Assembly: GCA_947476895.1 (NCBI GenBank)
Contig: CANJRX010000002.1
Location: 62,001 to 126,000 of the forward strand
Reading direction: 5' to 3'
DNA length: 64,000 bases
Source: Fidelibacterota bacterium
GTDB lineage: Bacteria; Pseudomonadota; Alphaproteobacteria; Rhodospirillales; Rhodospirillaceae
Of this stretch, positions 1-9,111 are shown one piece after another (position 1 is the stretch's first letter; the number at the start of each line of letters is the position of its first letter). The notes under the pieces were generated by a model, which saw only the letters and a list, made by a program, of their open reading frames with translations, did no database searches and was not told where the DNA came from. Made by a program: the position numbers and the translations under genes.

Positions 1-625
1 TCTTGTAGCCCCGTTTCAACACGCGCTCGGCCCAGTCAATATCTTCGCCGAAATTGATGCGGCCGAATTTGTCGTTTTCCCAGATGCTTTTGCGTAAGGC
101 CGAACACACATTGTCAAAATTGCACAGGGTGTAGCGCTCGACCGGCGTCATGGCTTCGAAGGCTTCAGGGCTGCGCAGCGAACGCACTTCGCGCTTCAGG
201 CGCGCTGTGAAATGGGCATTCAAGTTGCGCGCGGTGACCACGTCGGCATCGGGCTGCGGGATTTGGCGGCCGTAAACGCCGGCAACCATTTTGTCGTCCA
301 GCGCCGCGACTAGTTTTTCGATCATATGTGGATCGTTAGGAATGGCGTCCTGAACCGTGAGAACGATGCAATCAGTACTAGCTTGAGAAATGGCAAAGTC
401 GCGCGTCGCGCCGTGATTGAACTCAGACGGCGGAATCGTAAAGACCTTAGCGCCTGCGGCGCGTGCGGTCTCAATCGTGTCGTCGGTCGATCCGGAATCA
501 ACGATTAGGAATTCGACCTCGTTCCAGCGGGCCTGCTTTTGAAAGCCGGCAACAACACGCTTCCACAGCTCCCCGCCGTTCTTGGTGGGGATCACAAGCG
601 AACAAAAATAAGGCGTATCCGTCAT
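1..625 (-). CDS. Glycosyltransferase family 2, rhamnosyltransferase-like (3' end outside window)
   Basis: This gene starts at the ATG at 625 and runs off the left edge, so only the first 208 residues are visible. The fold is GT-A: VIPTKNGG at 11-18, IVDSGSTDDT at 41-50 (nucleotide-sugar binding) and the acidic LTVQDAIP at 89-96 in place of the usual DxD. The FNHGATR stretch around 69-75 is typical of GT2 rhamnosyltransferases. It begins 11 bases after the stop of the tandem methyltransferase and belongs to the same minus-strand operon as the dTDP-rhamnose genes, so adding rhamnose to the growing glycan on the cytoplasmic side of the inner membrane is the likely role. Acceptor and linkage cannot be told. 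Confidence 0.88.
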   Translation of the reverse strand, partial: MTDTPYFCSLVIPTKNGGELWKRVVAGFQKQARWNEVEFLIVDSGSTDDTIETARAAGAKVFTIPPSEFNHGATRDFAISQASTDCIVLTVQDAIPNDPHMIEKLVAALDDKMVAGVYGRQIPQPDADVVTARNLNAHFTARLKREVRSLRSPEAFEAMTPVERYTLCNFDNVCSALRKSIWENDKFGRINFGEDIDWAERVLKRGYK

Positions 626-636
626 CACGAAATCCG

Positions 637-2415
637 TTACGAGAAGATCTTACGAAGGCGCGCGGCGGTGGCGCGCAGGAATTGGCGGGCAAGGAAACGG
701 GGACTGCTCAGTTCAGCCTGGCGGTGCGCCTCGAGGGTGCGCAGTTCATTTGTTCTCGCATGCAATCTCTCAGCCGCCGCGATTTGCTCTTCCTTGAGGA
801 GTTCTTCAGACGCATCGCGTTCGGCCGTCACCCAGGTGAGTTTCCGCGAAAGGCCATATGCGCGCTCGCTTTGCTCATAAGCCGCAAGGCGCGTCTGGTT
901 GAGCGTGTTGGCTTTTTGCATAAATTCGGAGATGTAGTCGGTTTCCTGATCGAAGAGGATGCGTGCTGGAACGACGGGCAGGGCTTTGCGGGAACACAGG
1001 GCGATGAAAGCCAGCGGCTTCGCGGTCACGTCACCGCCGGCGACTGTTCCTGTCGCAAGGCGCTCGTCAGCTTTGTCGTGATCGATAGAGATGCCCACAT
1101 GCACGAATTGGCGCAGAATTTGGACATTGGGAAAATGCGGCGCGAGCAGTTCGCGGAATTCGGCTTCCGACATCTCGCGCAGGTGATAGGGGTTTGCGCC
1201 GTAAAGTGCAGTCACATCCGGGTTGGGCGTGGAGATCAACAGAAGGCCGTCGTCTTTCAATAGACGCGCGATATTTGCGACGGCGGCTTTTTGTGCGGCG
1301 TGATCGACGTGCTCGATCATCTCGAAACATGTGACCAGGTCGAAAGACGCGGCGGGCAACGATGCACCCAGGTCTTCATGACGGCGGAAGGTGAGGCGCG
1401 GGTTGTGATGGCTGGCCCCCGCCCAAGCCAGGGCGGGGGCGTCTATATCAAGGCCGGTAACTGAGGCTGCGGTCTCAGCCATGAGGGCTGAGCCGTAACC
1501 CGTGCCACAGCCGAAATCTAAAACAGCCTTATTGGCGACCAGTGTCTTGGCCAGGGCATAGCGCGGCAGATGTTCGTATTCCGCAAGCTTCGACCAGGTG
1601 CCCGGCACATAACGCTCGCGCATAAACTCGGCGAAGTCGCTGCCGCGCGCCGTGACCATGAGACCAGCGCTGACAGAGAGGTCAGCGCTGCTGGGGGCTT
1701 CGCCACGCACATCAATATTGGAGAAGTGCAAGTGCGTCAGAAGATGCGTGAGCGCGGGCGCGGTGTAATGCACAAGGTGCGACGCAGGGTGACGGAACGG
1801 CCAGCCCGCAGGATCGCGCTTCGCGTCGGCTGAGCCGGCGTTGGGGGTGGTGATCACCACCACCGTTTTCGCGGTAATCGCGCCGATGGAAAACAGCTGA
1901 TAGAAAGCCGTATAGGGCGACGGCAAGTGCTCGATGACATCAAGCATGAGCACAAGATCGAATTCATGCGGGATCAGATCGCCGATGGTTTCCACGACAT
2001 ATGCGCCGCCGCCCAAGCGTTCTTGCGCGATTTTGCGTGCGTGTGCCGAAGGCTCGACGCCGAAGCACCTCCAGCCGGCTTTCGCAGCCGTGGCCAGGTG
2101 ATTGCCGTAGCCGCAGCCCAAATCTAAAATCGAAAGGCCCCCGCGCTCGGCAAATGGCGCCAGGATAGTGCCCATCTGGTCGCCGGCTGTGGCGGTGTGC
2201 GCGTCGTAGTTTTCGTAGCCGCCTTTTTCGCCGCCTTCAAACCACGCTTCGCGGTCGTAATAGGCTTTCAGCTCCGCAGCCGTCGGCATCGGGAATACGT
2301 GATCGGCGGTGCAAGCGGCGCAGGTATAGACGTCCTTGCCGTCAACGCGACATAGCAAGCTGAGGCGCGCAGTCTCGCCGCACACAGGACAAGCATGAGA
2401 TGTATCAACCGTCAT
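637..2415 (-). CDS. Tandem SAM methyltransferase with C-terminal coiled coil, candidate polysaccharide chain terminator
   Basis: The protein has 592 residues from the ATG at 2415, which overlaps the wzt stop by 11 bases; an in-frame extension upstream lies inside wzt. It opens with a zinc-finger-like part (Cys9, Cys12, Cys32, Cys35). The first class I methyltransferase has ILDLGCGYG at 96-104, and the second has VLDFGCGTGYG at 298-308 with FEMIEHV near 364. The last 100 residues (493-592) are helical and charged, read as a coiled coil, and end in a basic amphipathic tail. Lying beside wzm/wzt, it resembles WbdD-type enzymes, which cap an O-polysaccharide with methyl groups and set its length through a coiled coil. 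The methyltransferase fold is certain; the capping role is inferred from position and architecture. Confidence 0.82.
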   Translation of the reverse strand: MTVDTSHACPVCGETARLSLLCRVDGKDVYTCAACTADHVFPMPTAAELKAYYDREAWFEGGEKGGYENYDAHTATAGDQMGTILAPFAERGGLSILDLGCGYGNHLATAAKAGWRCFGVEPSAHARKIAQERLGGGAYVVETIGDLIPHEFDLVLMLDVIEHLPSPYTAFYQLFSIGAITAKTVVVITTPNAGSADAKRDPAGWPFRHPASHLVHYTAPALTHLLTHLHFSNIDVRGEAPSSADLSVSAGLMVTARGSDFAEFMRERYVPGTWSKLAEYEHLPRYALAKTLVANKAVLDFGCGTGYGSALMAETAASVTGLDIDAPALAWAGASHHNPRLTFRRHEDLGASLPAASFDLVTCFEMIEHVDHAAQKAAVANIARLLKDDGLLLISTPNPDVTALYGANPYHLREMSEAEFRELLAPHFPNVQILRQFVHVGISIDHDKADERLATGTVAGGDVTAKPLAFIALCSRKALPVVPARILFDQETDYISEFMQKANTLNQTRLAAYEQSERAYGLSRKLTWVTAERDASEELLKEEQIAAAERLHARTNELRTLEAHRQAELSSPRFLARQFLRATAARLRKIFS

Positions 2416-3601
2416 AGCTGATCCACTCGCAGGGATGAATGAACTTGCCCCACGTCGGATAGGGCGCCCGCACCGCAAAGCGCAGCGTCAGGTCGGTGAG
2501 GGCGTAGCACAAGGTATAATCCGCCGAACACGCGCCCACGGCCACGCGGTATTCGCCGGGGGCGAGGCTCAAGGGCGCAAGCCGGACAGCGCCGCTCAAG
2601 GTTTCGCCGGCTTTGGCCGCTTTCCAATACTTGCCGTCGTCGCGGCTGGTTTGGCCAATCACCCAATCGCCGTCGGAACGATAGATGCTGATATTGAAAA
2701 CAACAGGACCGAGGTCTTGTTTGGCGAGCAAGGTAAAGTTGATGTCCAGTGTTTGACCGGGCGCAAATTCACCATCCGTGCCGCCGCTGATCTTTACATC
2801 TGTAAAGACAGCCTTGCCGGTTTCCTGTTGAATAAGGATGGGCTCGTCTTTGGCTTTCGGGGCATTTTGTCCCAGCATGTCGGCGTAATAGTCTTGCGAA
2901 ACGCGGATCGGATCGCCCACGGCTTTGACGTGTCCGTGGTCCAGCCACAGCACACGCGAACACAAAAGCTGCAGCGTGCTGATGTCGTGGGTGACGAACA
3001 GAATGGTGACGCCATCGGCCACAAGCTTTTGAATCCGCTCAAGGCACTTGTTGCGGAAGGCGAGGTCACCGACGCTCAAAGCCTCGTCGATGATCAAAAT
3101 TTCCGGGCTCACGTGAATCGCCACGGCAAACGCCAGGCGCACGAACATACCGCTCGAGTAAGTCTTCACTGGCTCGTCGATGAACGCGGCTAATTCGGCG
3201 AAGGCGACAATGTCATCGAAGCGCGCCGCAATCTCACTCTGCGTCATGCCGAGGATAGCCGCGTTAAGGAAAGCGTTTTCGCGGCCGGTAAACTCAGGGT
3301 TAAAACCCGCGCCAAGTTCAAGAAGCGCCGCCACGCGGCCTGACACCTCAATTGTGCCCGACGTCGGCGTGGCGGTGCCGCAGATCGCTTGCAACAGCGT
3401 CGACTTGCCGGCGCCGTTACGACCGATAATACCCAGCACCTCGCCGCGTTTCACTTCCAGCGAGACGTCGCGCAAGGCCCAGAAGTCGCGGAAATACTTT
3501 TTGCGGCGGAAGATGCTTTGCAGCAAGCGGTGATGCGGGCGCTCGTAAATCTGATAGCACTTCGAGACGTTGCTGACGCGAATGGAGATTTCAGAGGACA
3601 T
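2405..3601 (-). CDS. wzt: Polysaccharide ABC exporter ATPase with C-terminal cargo domain (Wzt)
   Basis: The 398-residue ATPase powers transfer of a lipid-linked polysaccharide across the inner membrane. Walker A GRNGAGKS is at 60-67, the signature is the Wzt-type YSSGM at 148-152 rather than LSGGQ, and Walker B ILIIDEA is at 168-174. After about residue 265 comes a beta-rich domain in the position of the Wzt carbohydrate-binding domain, which in known systems reads the modified chain end. I chose the ATG at 3601 because it overlaps the wzm stop by 11 bases and puts the first motif at the family's usual distance. The adjoining tandem methyltransferase could make the chain end it recognises. 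Confidence 0.93.
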   Translation of the reverse strand: MSSEISIRVSNVSKCYQIYERPHHRLLQSIFRRKKYFRDFWALRDVSLEVKRGEVLGIIGRNGAGKSTLLQAICGTATPTSGTIEVSGRVAALLELGAGFNPEFTGRENAFLNAAILGMTQSEIAARFDDIVAFAELAAFIDEPVKTYSSGMFVRLAFAVAIHVSPEILIIDEALSVGDLAFRNKCLERIQKLVADGVTILFVTHDISTLQLLCSRVLWLDHGHVKAVGDPIRVSQDYYADMLGQNAPKAKDEPILIQQETGKAVFTDVKISGGTDGEFAPGQTLDINFTLLAKQDLGPVVFNISIYRSDGDWVIGQTSRDDGKYWKAAKAGETLSGAVRLAPLSLAPGEYRVAVGACSADYTLCYALTDLTLRFAVRAPYPTWGKFIHPCEWISYDG

Positions 3602-4424
3602 CCGCAAATCCTTTGCGTGTTCTCTGGAAGAAGGCAAAGCCGATTACGGCGATGACAACGCTGCACGCGACGAATATCGCGTAATGCGACCAGTTCGGCA
3701 GCGTGCCCCACACCAGGACCTCACGGGTTTGCTCAACCGCGAGCGTGAGCGGGTTCAGGTACAAAATCGGACGAAGGTTCTCCGGCAACGCCGTAAGCGG
3801 ATAAAAAATCGGCGACATGAAAATCAGCGCCGAAGTCGCCACGCCGACAATCTGGCCCACGTCACGCAGATAAACCCCGAACGATGCCAAAAGCCATGAG
3901 AGGCCCATGGTGGTGAGGATCAGCGGAAATAGCACGACGGGAAGAAGGATGGCCGTGATGGGCGGCACGCCAAAAAAGATTCCGTAAAACAACAGCCAGA
4001 CACAAAGACTAACCGCGAAGTGAAACAGCGCCGCACCGAGGTTCACCCAGGGCAAGATCTCCAGGGGAAACGCGACCTTCTTCACATAATTGGTATTGGC
4101 GAGGATCAGCGAAGGTGCCCTGTTCAGGCATTCGGCGAACAGCGTAAACACCATCAGGCCCGCAAACAGCACCACCGCGTAACCGGCGGTGGATTGTTCG
4201 GCTGCGAAGCCCTCGCGCCCCGTCCAGCGCGTCTTGAACACGCCGCTGAAGACAAAGGTGTAGACCGTCAGCATCAACAGCGGATGAAAGAACGACCAGA
4301 TGATGCCAAGCGCCGAGCCGCGGTATCGGCCCAGCGCATCACGCGTTGCGAGCAAAACCACAAGCGCCCGGTTGCGCCACAGACTAGCGATCATCTCGGT
4401 AGGCGATGCCGGCGTCGTGGCCAT
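3591..4424 (-). CDS. wzm: Polysaccharide ABC exporter permease (Wzm)
   Basis: The 277-residue inner-membrane permease belongs to the ABC-2 polysaccharide exporter family. The N-terminal RDALGRYRGSALG segment leads into the first membrane helix (IIWSFFHPLLMLTVYTFVF), and about five more hydrophobic helices follow. With the Wzt ATPase just downstream it forms the channel for the rhamnose-containing glycan made by this operon. The ATG at 4424 overlaps the rmlC stop by one base (TGATG), which supports this start over the 27-codon longer reading. Confidence 0.92.
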   Translation of the reverse strand: MATTPASPTEMIASLWRNRALVVLLATRDALGRYRGSALGIIWSFFHPLLMLTVYTFVFSGVFKTRWTGREGFAAEQSTAGYAVVLFAGLMVFTLFAECLNRAPSLILANTNYVKKVAFPLEILPWVNLGAALFHFAVSLCVWLLFYGIFFGVPPITAILLPVVLFPLILTTMGLSWLLASFGVYLRDVGQIVGVATSALIFMSPIFYPLTALPENLRPILYLNPLTLAVEQTREVLVWGTLPNWSHYAIFVACSVVIAVIGFAFFQRTRKGFADVL

Positions 4425-4969
4425 CAGCCGAACGTCTCGGCCATAGCCAGTGGCAGCGCGTGTTGATCTTTGGTCGAGAGGGTGGGCTCGCCGTCGAGGG
4501 GCCAATCAATGCCGATGGAAGGATCGTTCCAGGCCACGTAGCGCTCGTGTTCCGGCGCCCAGTAGTCGGTGGCTTTGTAAAAAAACTCTGCAGCTTCCGA
4601 CAATACATAGAAGCCGTGCGCGAAGCCTTCGGGAATCCATAATTCCTTTTTATTCTCGGCGGACAGGATATCGCCGACCCAGCGCCCATAGGTGGGCGAG
4701 GACTTGCGGATATCGACGGCCACGTCGAACACTTCGCCCGCCAACACGCGCACCAATTTTCCTTGGGTCTGCTTGATTTGATAATGCAGCCCGCGCAGCA
4801 CGCCCTTGACCGAACGCGAATGATTGTCCTGCACAAAATTCGGGACAACGCCTGTGGCCTGCTGGAAAACGCGCTCGTTATAACTTTCAAAGAAAAAACC
4901 GCGCGGATCGCCGAACACTTTCGGCTCCAGCAGAACGACTTCCGGAATGCTGAGACGTGTGGCTTTCAT
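4424..4969 (-). CDS. rmlC: dTDP-4-dehydrorhamnose 3,5-epimerase
   Basis: This cupin-fold epimerase catalyses the third step of dTDP-L-rhamnose synthesis, inverting C3 and C5 of dTDP-4-keto-6-deoxyglucose. At 181 residues it has the standard family length. The conserved GVLRGLHYQ stretch puts the catalytic His at 62, and LSTKD near 164-168 supplies the partner Asp. FYKATDYWAPEHE around 130-142 is also typical. Start and stop overlap both neighbours by one base (TAATG with rmlA), so translation is probably coupled along rmlB-rmlD-rmlA-rmlC. A second, more distant homologue lies at 62931-63461. Confidence 0.96.
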   Translation of the reverse strand: MKATRLSIPEVVLLEPKVFGDPRGFFFESYNERVFQQATGVVPNFVQDNHSRSVKGVLRGLHYQIKQTQGKLVRVLAGEVFDVAVDIRKSSPTYGRWVGDILSAENKKELWIPEGFAHGFYVLSEAAEFFYKATDYWAPEHERYVAWNDPSIGIDWPLDGEPTLSTKDQHALPLAMAETFG

Positions 4970-5853
4970 TAGAACGTCCGCTCGGTCAGCAGGCTCTTGA
5001 GGTAACGGCCGTAATCATTCTTGGCGAGGGGTGCGGCAAGTTTTTGCAGCTGCGCGGCGTCGATCCACTTTTGGCGGAAGGCGATTTCCTCGGGGCAGGA
5101 CACTTTCATGCCCTGGCGCTTTTCCAAGGTGGCGATGAACTGGCTGGCTTCCAACATGGACTCATGGGTTCCCGTATCAAGCCAAGCATATCCGCGACCC
5201 ATGATCTGAACCGACATGCTGCCGTCATCGAGATAGAGGCGGTTGAGATCGGTGATTTCCAACTCGCCGCGCGGCGAAGGCTTCAAAGCTTTGGCGCGAT
5301 CGACAACGCTGCTGTCATAGAAATACAAACCCGTCACCGCGTAGCTGGATTTGGGCTGCTTGGGTTTTTCCTCAAGGCTGATGGCTTTGCCGCTCGCATC
5401 GAACTCCACCACGCCGTAACGTTCGGGATCGGTGACGTGATAGGCAAACACCGTGGCGCCACTCGGTTTGTCATCGGCTGCGCTGAGCAGACCCGGCAGA
5501 TCGTGGCCGTAGAAAATGTTGTCGCCGAGCACGAGCGCCGACGGATCGCCTGCGAGGAATGACTCACCAATCACGAACGCCTGCGCCAAGCCGTCCGGCG
5601 AGGGCTGCACGGCATAGCTGAAATTCAATCCCCACTGTGCGCCCGTGCCCAGCAGCTGTTGGAAGCGCGGCGTGTCCTGCGGTGTGGAAATGATCAGGAT
5701 ATCTTTGATGCCGGCCAGCATCAGGGTCGACAGCGGATAATAAATCATCGGCTTGTCGAACACCGGCAGCAACTGCTTCGAGACCACAAGCGTGGCCGGA
5801 TGAAGCCGCGTGCCCGCGCCGCCGGCGAGGATAATACCTTTACGTTTACTCAT
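4969..5853 (-). CDS. rmlA: Glucose-1-phosphate thymidylyltransferase
   Basis: The enzyme condenses glucose 1-phosphate with dTTP to give dTDP-glucose, the entry step of the rhamnose pathway. The 294 residues match RmlA length. The nucleotidyl-transfer loop [10 protein letters not shown] lies at 10-19, followed by [16 protein letters not shown], and [11 protein letters not shown] supplies the metal-binding Asp. It is the only RmlA in the window, so dTDP-sugars needed by the second glycan locus at the right end might also come from here. The ATG overlaps the rmlD stop by four bases. Confidence 0.97.
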   Translation of the reverse strand: MSKRKGIILAGGAGTRLHPATLVVSKQLLPVFDKPMIYYPLSTLMLAGIKDILIISTPQDTPRFQQLLGTGAQWGLNFSYAVQPSPDGLAQAFVIGESFLAGDPSALVLGDNIFYGHDLPGLLSAADDKPSGATVFAYHVTDPERYGVVEFDASGKAISLEEKPKQPKSSYAVTGLYFYDSSVVDRAKALKPSPRGELEITDLNRLYLDDGSMSVQIMGRGYAWLDTGTHESMLEASQFIATLEKRQGMKVSCPEEIAFRQKWIDAAQLQKLAAPLAKNDYGRYLKSLLTERTF

Positions 5854-6746
5854 GCGTTGGTGCCTGGTTGGTGAAGTTCTTCGAGAAACCGGCCGAGATG
5901 GGCGTCCCAGGCCGGCAGCGTTAAGCCAAAGGCGGCCCGCAGTTTATCGGTCGCCAGCCGCGAATTGGCAATGCGCTTCGCCGGGGTCGGATAGGCCTCG
6001 GTCGGAATGGGTAAAACGTTGTCCGGCGCGGCTTTCAGGGCATAGCCCTTGGCGGCGGCCAGGCGGAACAGAAGCTGGGCATAGGCATGCCAGCTGGTCG
6101 CCCCGGCTGCGGTCAAATGGTAGGTGCCGAGCAGGTCATCTTTCCCGGCCAAACGCCTGATCGCCAGGGCCGTGACGTCGGCAATCAGCTCGGCGCTGGT
6201 GGGCGCGCCCACTTGGTCGGAAACGACCTTCAGTTCCGGGCGCGTGCGCGCAAGGTTCAGCATGGTCGTGGGGAAGTTCTTCCCGCGCGGGGCATAGACC
6301 CAACTGGTGCGGAAGATGAAATGACGCGCGCCGGTGGCACGGATCGCCGCTTCACCCTGATACTTGGTAAGGCCGTAATGGCTTAACGGATTGGCGGCAT
6401 CGGTCTCCACGTATGCGGTGGATTTTTTGCCGTCGAAAACATAGTCGGTCGAGTAGTGCACCAGCAGCGCACCGCTGCGTGCGGCCTCTTCAGCAAGCAG
6501 GCCGACGGCGGTCGCGTTGATGAGTGTTGCGAGATCCGGTTCTGACTCAGCTTTATCGACGGCGGTATAAGCCGCCGCATTAACGATGATGTCGGCCTTG
6601 GCATCGCCCACAACGGAACGCAGTTGATCCAGGTTGGCGAGGTCAGCTGTCGTGCGGTCGCACGCGGTCACGTCGCCCAGCGGCGCTAATGCGCGCTGCA
6701 GCTCCCATCCCACTTGGCCGTTGGCACCGAGCAGAAGAATTTTCAT
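5850..6746 (-). CDS. rmlD: dTDP-4-dehydrorhamnose reductase
   Basis: This NAD(P)H-dependent short-chain reductase (298 residues) performs the last step to dTDP-L-rhamnose. GANGQVG at 7-13 is the nucleotide-binding loop. STDYVFDG and the catalytic YGLTKYQGE (Tyr-x3-Lys) are the RmlD hallmarks. I took the ATG at 6746 because it shares four bases with the rmlB stop and starts directly at the Rossmann strand MKILLLG; the longer reading adds 19 residues unlike the family. Confidence 0.96.
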   Translation of the reverse strand: MKILLLGANGQVGWELQRALAPLGDVTACDRTTADLANLDQLRSVVGDAKADIIVNAAAYTAVDKAESEPDLATLINATAVGLLAEEAARSGALLVHYSTDYVFDGKKSTAYVETDAANPLSHYGLTKYQGEAAIRATGARHFIFRTSWVYAPRGKNFPTTMLNLARTRPELKVVSDQVGAPTSAELIADVTALAIRRLAGKDDLLGTYHLTAAGATSWHAYAQLLFRLAAAKGYALKAAPDNVLPIPTEAYPTPAKRIANSRLATDKLRAAFGLTLPAWDAHLGRFLEELHQPGTNA

Positions 6747-7801
6747 TGATACTGTGTCGCTACCCAATCGCGATATGCGCCGCTCGTCACGTTCTTCACC
6801 CACGCCTGATTGTCGAGGTACCAGCGCACGGTTTGGCGGATACCGGTTTCAAAAGTCTGTGCGGGTTTCCATCCCAGCTCGCGGTCGATCTTGGTCGCGT
6901 CGATGGCATAGCGGCGGTCATGGCCGGGCCGGTCGGGCACGAAGGTGATCTGTGTGCGATAGGAAGCCCCGTCGCTGCGCGGCTTTTCGGCATCGAGGAT
7001 GTCGCACAGCGTGTGCACGACGTCGAGGTTCGACATTTCGTTCCAGCCGCCGACATTATAAGTCGCGTCGATCTTGCCGCGTTCCAGCACGGCGCGGATC
7101 GCCGAACAGTGATCGCCCACATAAAGCCAATCGCGCACATTCAGGCCGTCGCCATAGATCGGCAAAGGCTTGCCGTTCAGCGCATTGTGGATGATCAGCG
7201 GGATAAGCTTTTCCGGAAACTGATAAGGCCCGTAATTGTTCGAGCAGTTGGTCGTCATCACCGGCAGCCCATAGGTGTGGTGATAAGCGCGTACGAGATG
7301 ATCCGACGCGGCCTTCGATGCGGAGTAAGGGCTATTGGGCTGATAGACGTGTTCTTCAGTGAAGGCAGGTGCTTCGAAGCTGAGCGAGCCGTAAACTTCA
7401 TCGGTTGAAACGTGCAGGAAACGAAACGCCGTTTTCTCCGCGGGGGTCATGCCGCCGACGTAAGCGCGGACCGCTTCCAACAGGCGGTAGGTCCCAACAA
7501 TATTGGTTTGGATAAAATCTTCCGGGCTGTGGATCGAGCGGTCGACGTGAGACTCAGCGGCGAAGTTGAGCACGGCGCGCGGGCGGTGCTGCGTCAAAAC
7601 TTGCGCGACCTTTTCCGTGTCGCCGATATCGCCCTGCACGAAGACATGGGCGCTGTTGCCCTTCAGGCGCGCAAGGTTCTCCAAGTTGCCGGCATAGGTC
7701 AGCTTGTCGAAATTGACGACGGGTTCTAAACCCGCCGCCAGCCAATCAATCACAAAGTTAGCGCCGATAAATCCGGCGCCACCGGTTACCAAAATCGTCA
7801 T
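6743..7801 (-). CDS. rmlB: dTDP-glucose 4,6-dehydratase
   Basis: The enzyme dehydrates dTDP-glucose to the 4-keto-6-deoxy intermediate using bound NAD. The 352-residue protein opens with MTILVTGGAGFIGANF, carries the catalytic STDEVYG triad segment and the YSASKAASDH Tyr-x3-Lys motif, and ends within the usual RmlB length. The ATG at 7801 is preferred over an ORF 57 codons longer, which would run into the glycosyltransferase upstream. A paralogue with the same catalytic motifs sits at 54416-55372. Confidence 0.97.
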   Translation of the reverse strand: MTILVTGGAGFIGANFVIDWLAAGLEPVVNFDKLTYAGNLENLARLKGNSAHVFVQGDIGDTEKVAQVLTQHRPRAVLNFAAESHVDRSIHSPEDFIQTNIVGTYRLLEAVRAYVGGMTPAEKTAFRFLHVSTDEVYGSLSFEAPAFTEEHVYQPNSPYSASKAASDHLVRAYHHTYGLPVMTTNCSNNYGPYQFPEKLIPLIIHNALNGKPLPIYGDGLNVRDWLYVGDHCSAIRAVLERGKIDATYNVGGWNEMSNLDVVHTLCDILDAEKPRSDGASYRTQITFVPDRPGHDRRYAIDATKIDRELGWKPAQTFETGIRQTVRWYLDNQAWVKNVTSGAYRDWVATQYQ

Positions 7802-7805
7802 GAAT

Positions 7806-8735
7806 TTAAAGCCTGTTGAAGAGGGCCGCGACGTAAAGCCCGATATTATCGACAAAACCCTGCCGGTGCACCCCGGACCGTCGCAGGGCCAGCAGCCGCG
7901 CCGGAAGCGATCCTGAGCGGGCGATGACAAAATCATCGAATATCCGGCGGTTTTCGGGGGGCAAACGCTCACGCACCTGCGCCAGAGCCTGGGTGTTCAT
8001 GTCTCCCCAGCTTTTAAAGCGGCCTCTAAAAAGCACCTGAAAGGCGCGCCACAACCGTGGCAAGAGGCCGACGTTACTGCCCACCACGTTGGCGCGGTGC
8101 TGGCGATACCGCACGCTGGGATGGGAATCGTAAAAGGCCTTTCCTCCAGCGCCGGTCACAAGCAGGTATGTCCACCAGTCGTGACTGACGATGCCCGTGC
8201 AGGCGATGGCGATCAGGTCGCGTGCCGCACGGTTGAAGACCATGGTGTTGCCGCCGCCGATGTTCTGCACCATGGCATTGGCGAAGCTTGGCGGGCGCGT
8301 GGTGAACAGGGGCGCAAAGCCCAAATCCTTATCGTCTTCGTCAATCAGACGCGTGCGCGACATGTATAAAGCTGGTGTTTCCGCAGGTATGGTTTCAAGC
8401 CAGGCCAGCGCTCGCGCAAATTTATCGGCGTCCCACAGATCGTCCTGATCGGCATAAGCGAAATAATCGGCAGCGATGGCGGGGTTGCGGACCAGCGACA
8501 TAAAGTTGGCGACGAAGCCTTGGCGTGGTCCGTCCAGCACCGTCAGCAGTTCGCGGCCCCATTGTGTTCTGTATTGATCGAGGATGTTGCGCGTACGGTC
8601 TTTAGAGCCGTCGTCCGAGGCCCACACGCGCCAATGCAAATGCGTCTGTGTCGCGATGGAATTGAGCTGCGCGGCCAGGAAGCCTTCGCCTTGATAGGTG
8701 CCCAGCAGCACGGCGACCAGCGGCGGGCTATTCAC
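7806..8735 (-). CDS. Glycosyltransferase family 2
   Basis: This 309-residue enzyme is the first gene of the left polysaccharide operon. VAVLLGTYQGEGFLAAQL at the N terminus and SDDGSKDRT near 40-48 form the GT-A nucleotide pocket, and FAYADQDDLWDADKF carries the metal-binding acidic residues. This DQDD signature is common in rhamnosyl- and related transferases of O-antigen loci. The start is GTG at 8735; an in-frame stop lies just upstream, so no earlier start is possible. The gene ends four bases before rmlB. Donor specificity is inferred from the rml neighbours only. Confidence 0.88.
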   Translation of the reverse strand: MNSPPLVAVLLGTYQGEGFLAAQLNSIATQTHLHWRVWASDDGSKDRTRNILDQYRTQWGRELLTVLDGPRQGFVANFMSLVRNPAIAADYFAYADQDDLWDADKFARALAWLETIPAETPALYMSRTRLIDEDDKDLGFAPLFTTRPPSFANAMVQNIGGGNTMVFNRAARDLIAIACTGIVSHDWWTYLLVTGAGGKAFYDSHPSVRYRQHRANVVGSNVGLLPRLWRAFQVLFRGRFKSWGDMNTQALAQVRERLPPENRRIFDDFVIARSGSLPARLLALRRSGVHRQGFVDNIGLYVAALFNRL

Positions 8736-9111
8736 AACTCACGCCCCAAACCATTGTTAATAATACACTTTTCATTGATTTAGCGGCTTTGATCATGGCG
8801 CGAGTCGTGCTGGTCTTTCCCGCCTTTAAGGCGCGCTCAGTGATACTCGAAAACGCCGGAAATCATAACAGGCAAAAATGAGTCCAGCCTGATGGGTGGG
8901 GCGGGAACGGCCGGGCTAATACCTTATTGTTGCAGGATTCCCGAGCCGTTAGACTTGCAGCCTTCGCGGGGGCCAGCCAATAAGAGCAAGACACAAATCA
9001 GCCCTCGATCGGACTTATTTGGAGCGCAATTTTCGCGGATAGTTGAAAGCTGAAACAGTTTCCGGCTTCTGCCATGTGGCGACCGGGAACGTTCAAGGGA
9101 AGGACAGTTAT
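8736..9111. other. Divergent intergenic region between glycan operon and HiPIP gene
   Basis: These 376 bases separate two divergently read genes and must hold both promoters. The part next to the glycosyltransferase is AT-rich. A short palindrome GCCTTTAAGGC lies at 8822-8832 and could be an operator. I see no convincing sigma-70 pair, RNA gene or small ORF. A purine-rich ribosome site (AGGGAAGGA) just upstream of 9112 serves the HiPIP gene. Confidence 0.5.

Noticed and set aside
463-1263. 266-codon plus-strand frame opposite the tandem methyltransferase
   Set aside because: It lacks any family motif, and the minus strand encodes a clear protein in which methyltransferase motifs are in place. 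High GC makes long antisense frames common here.
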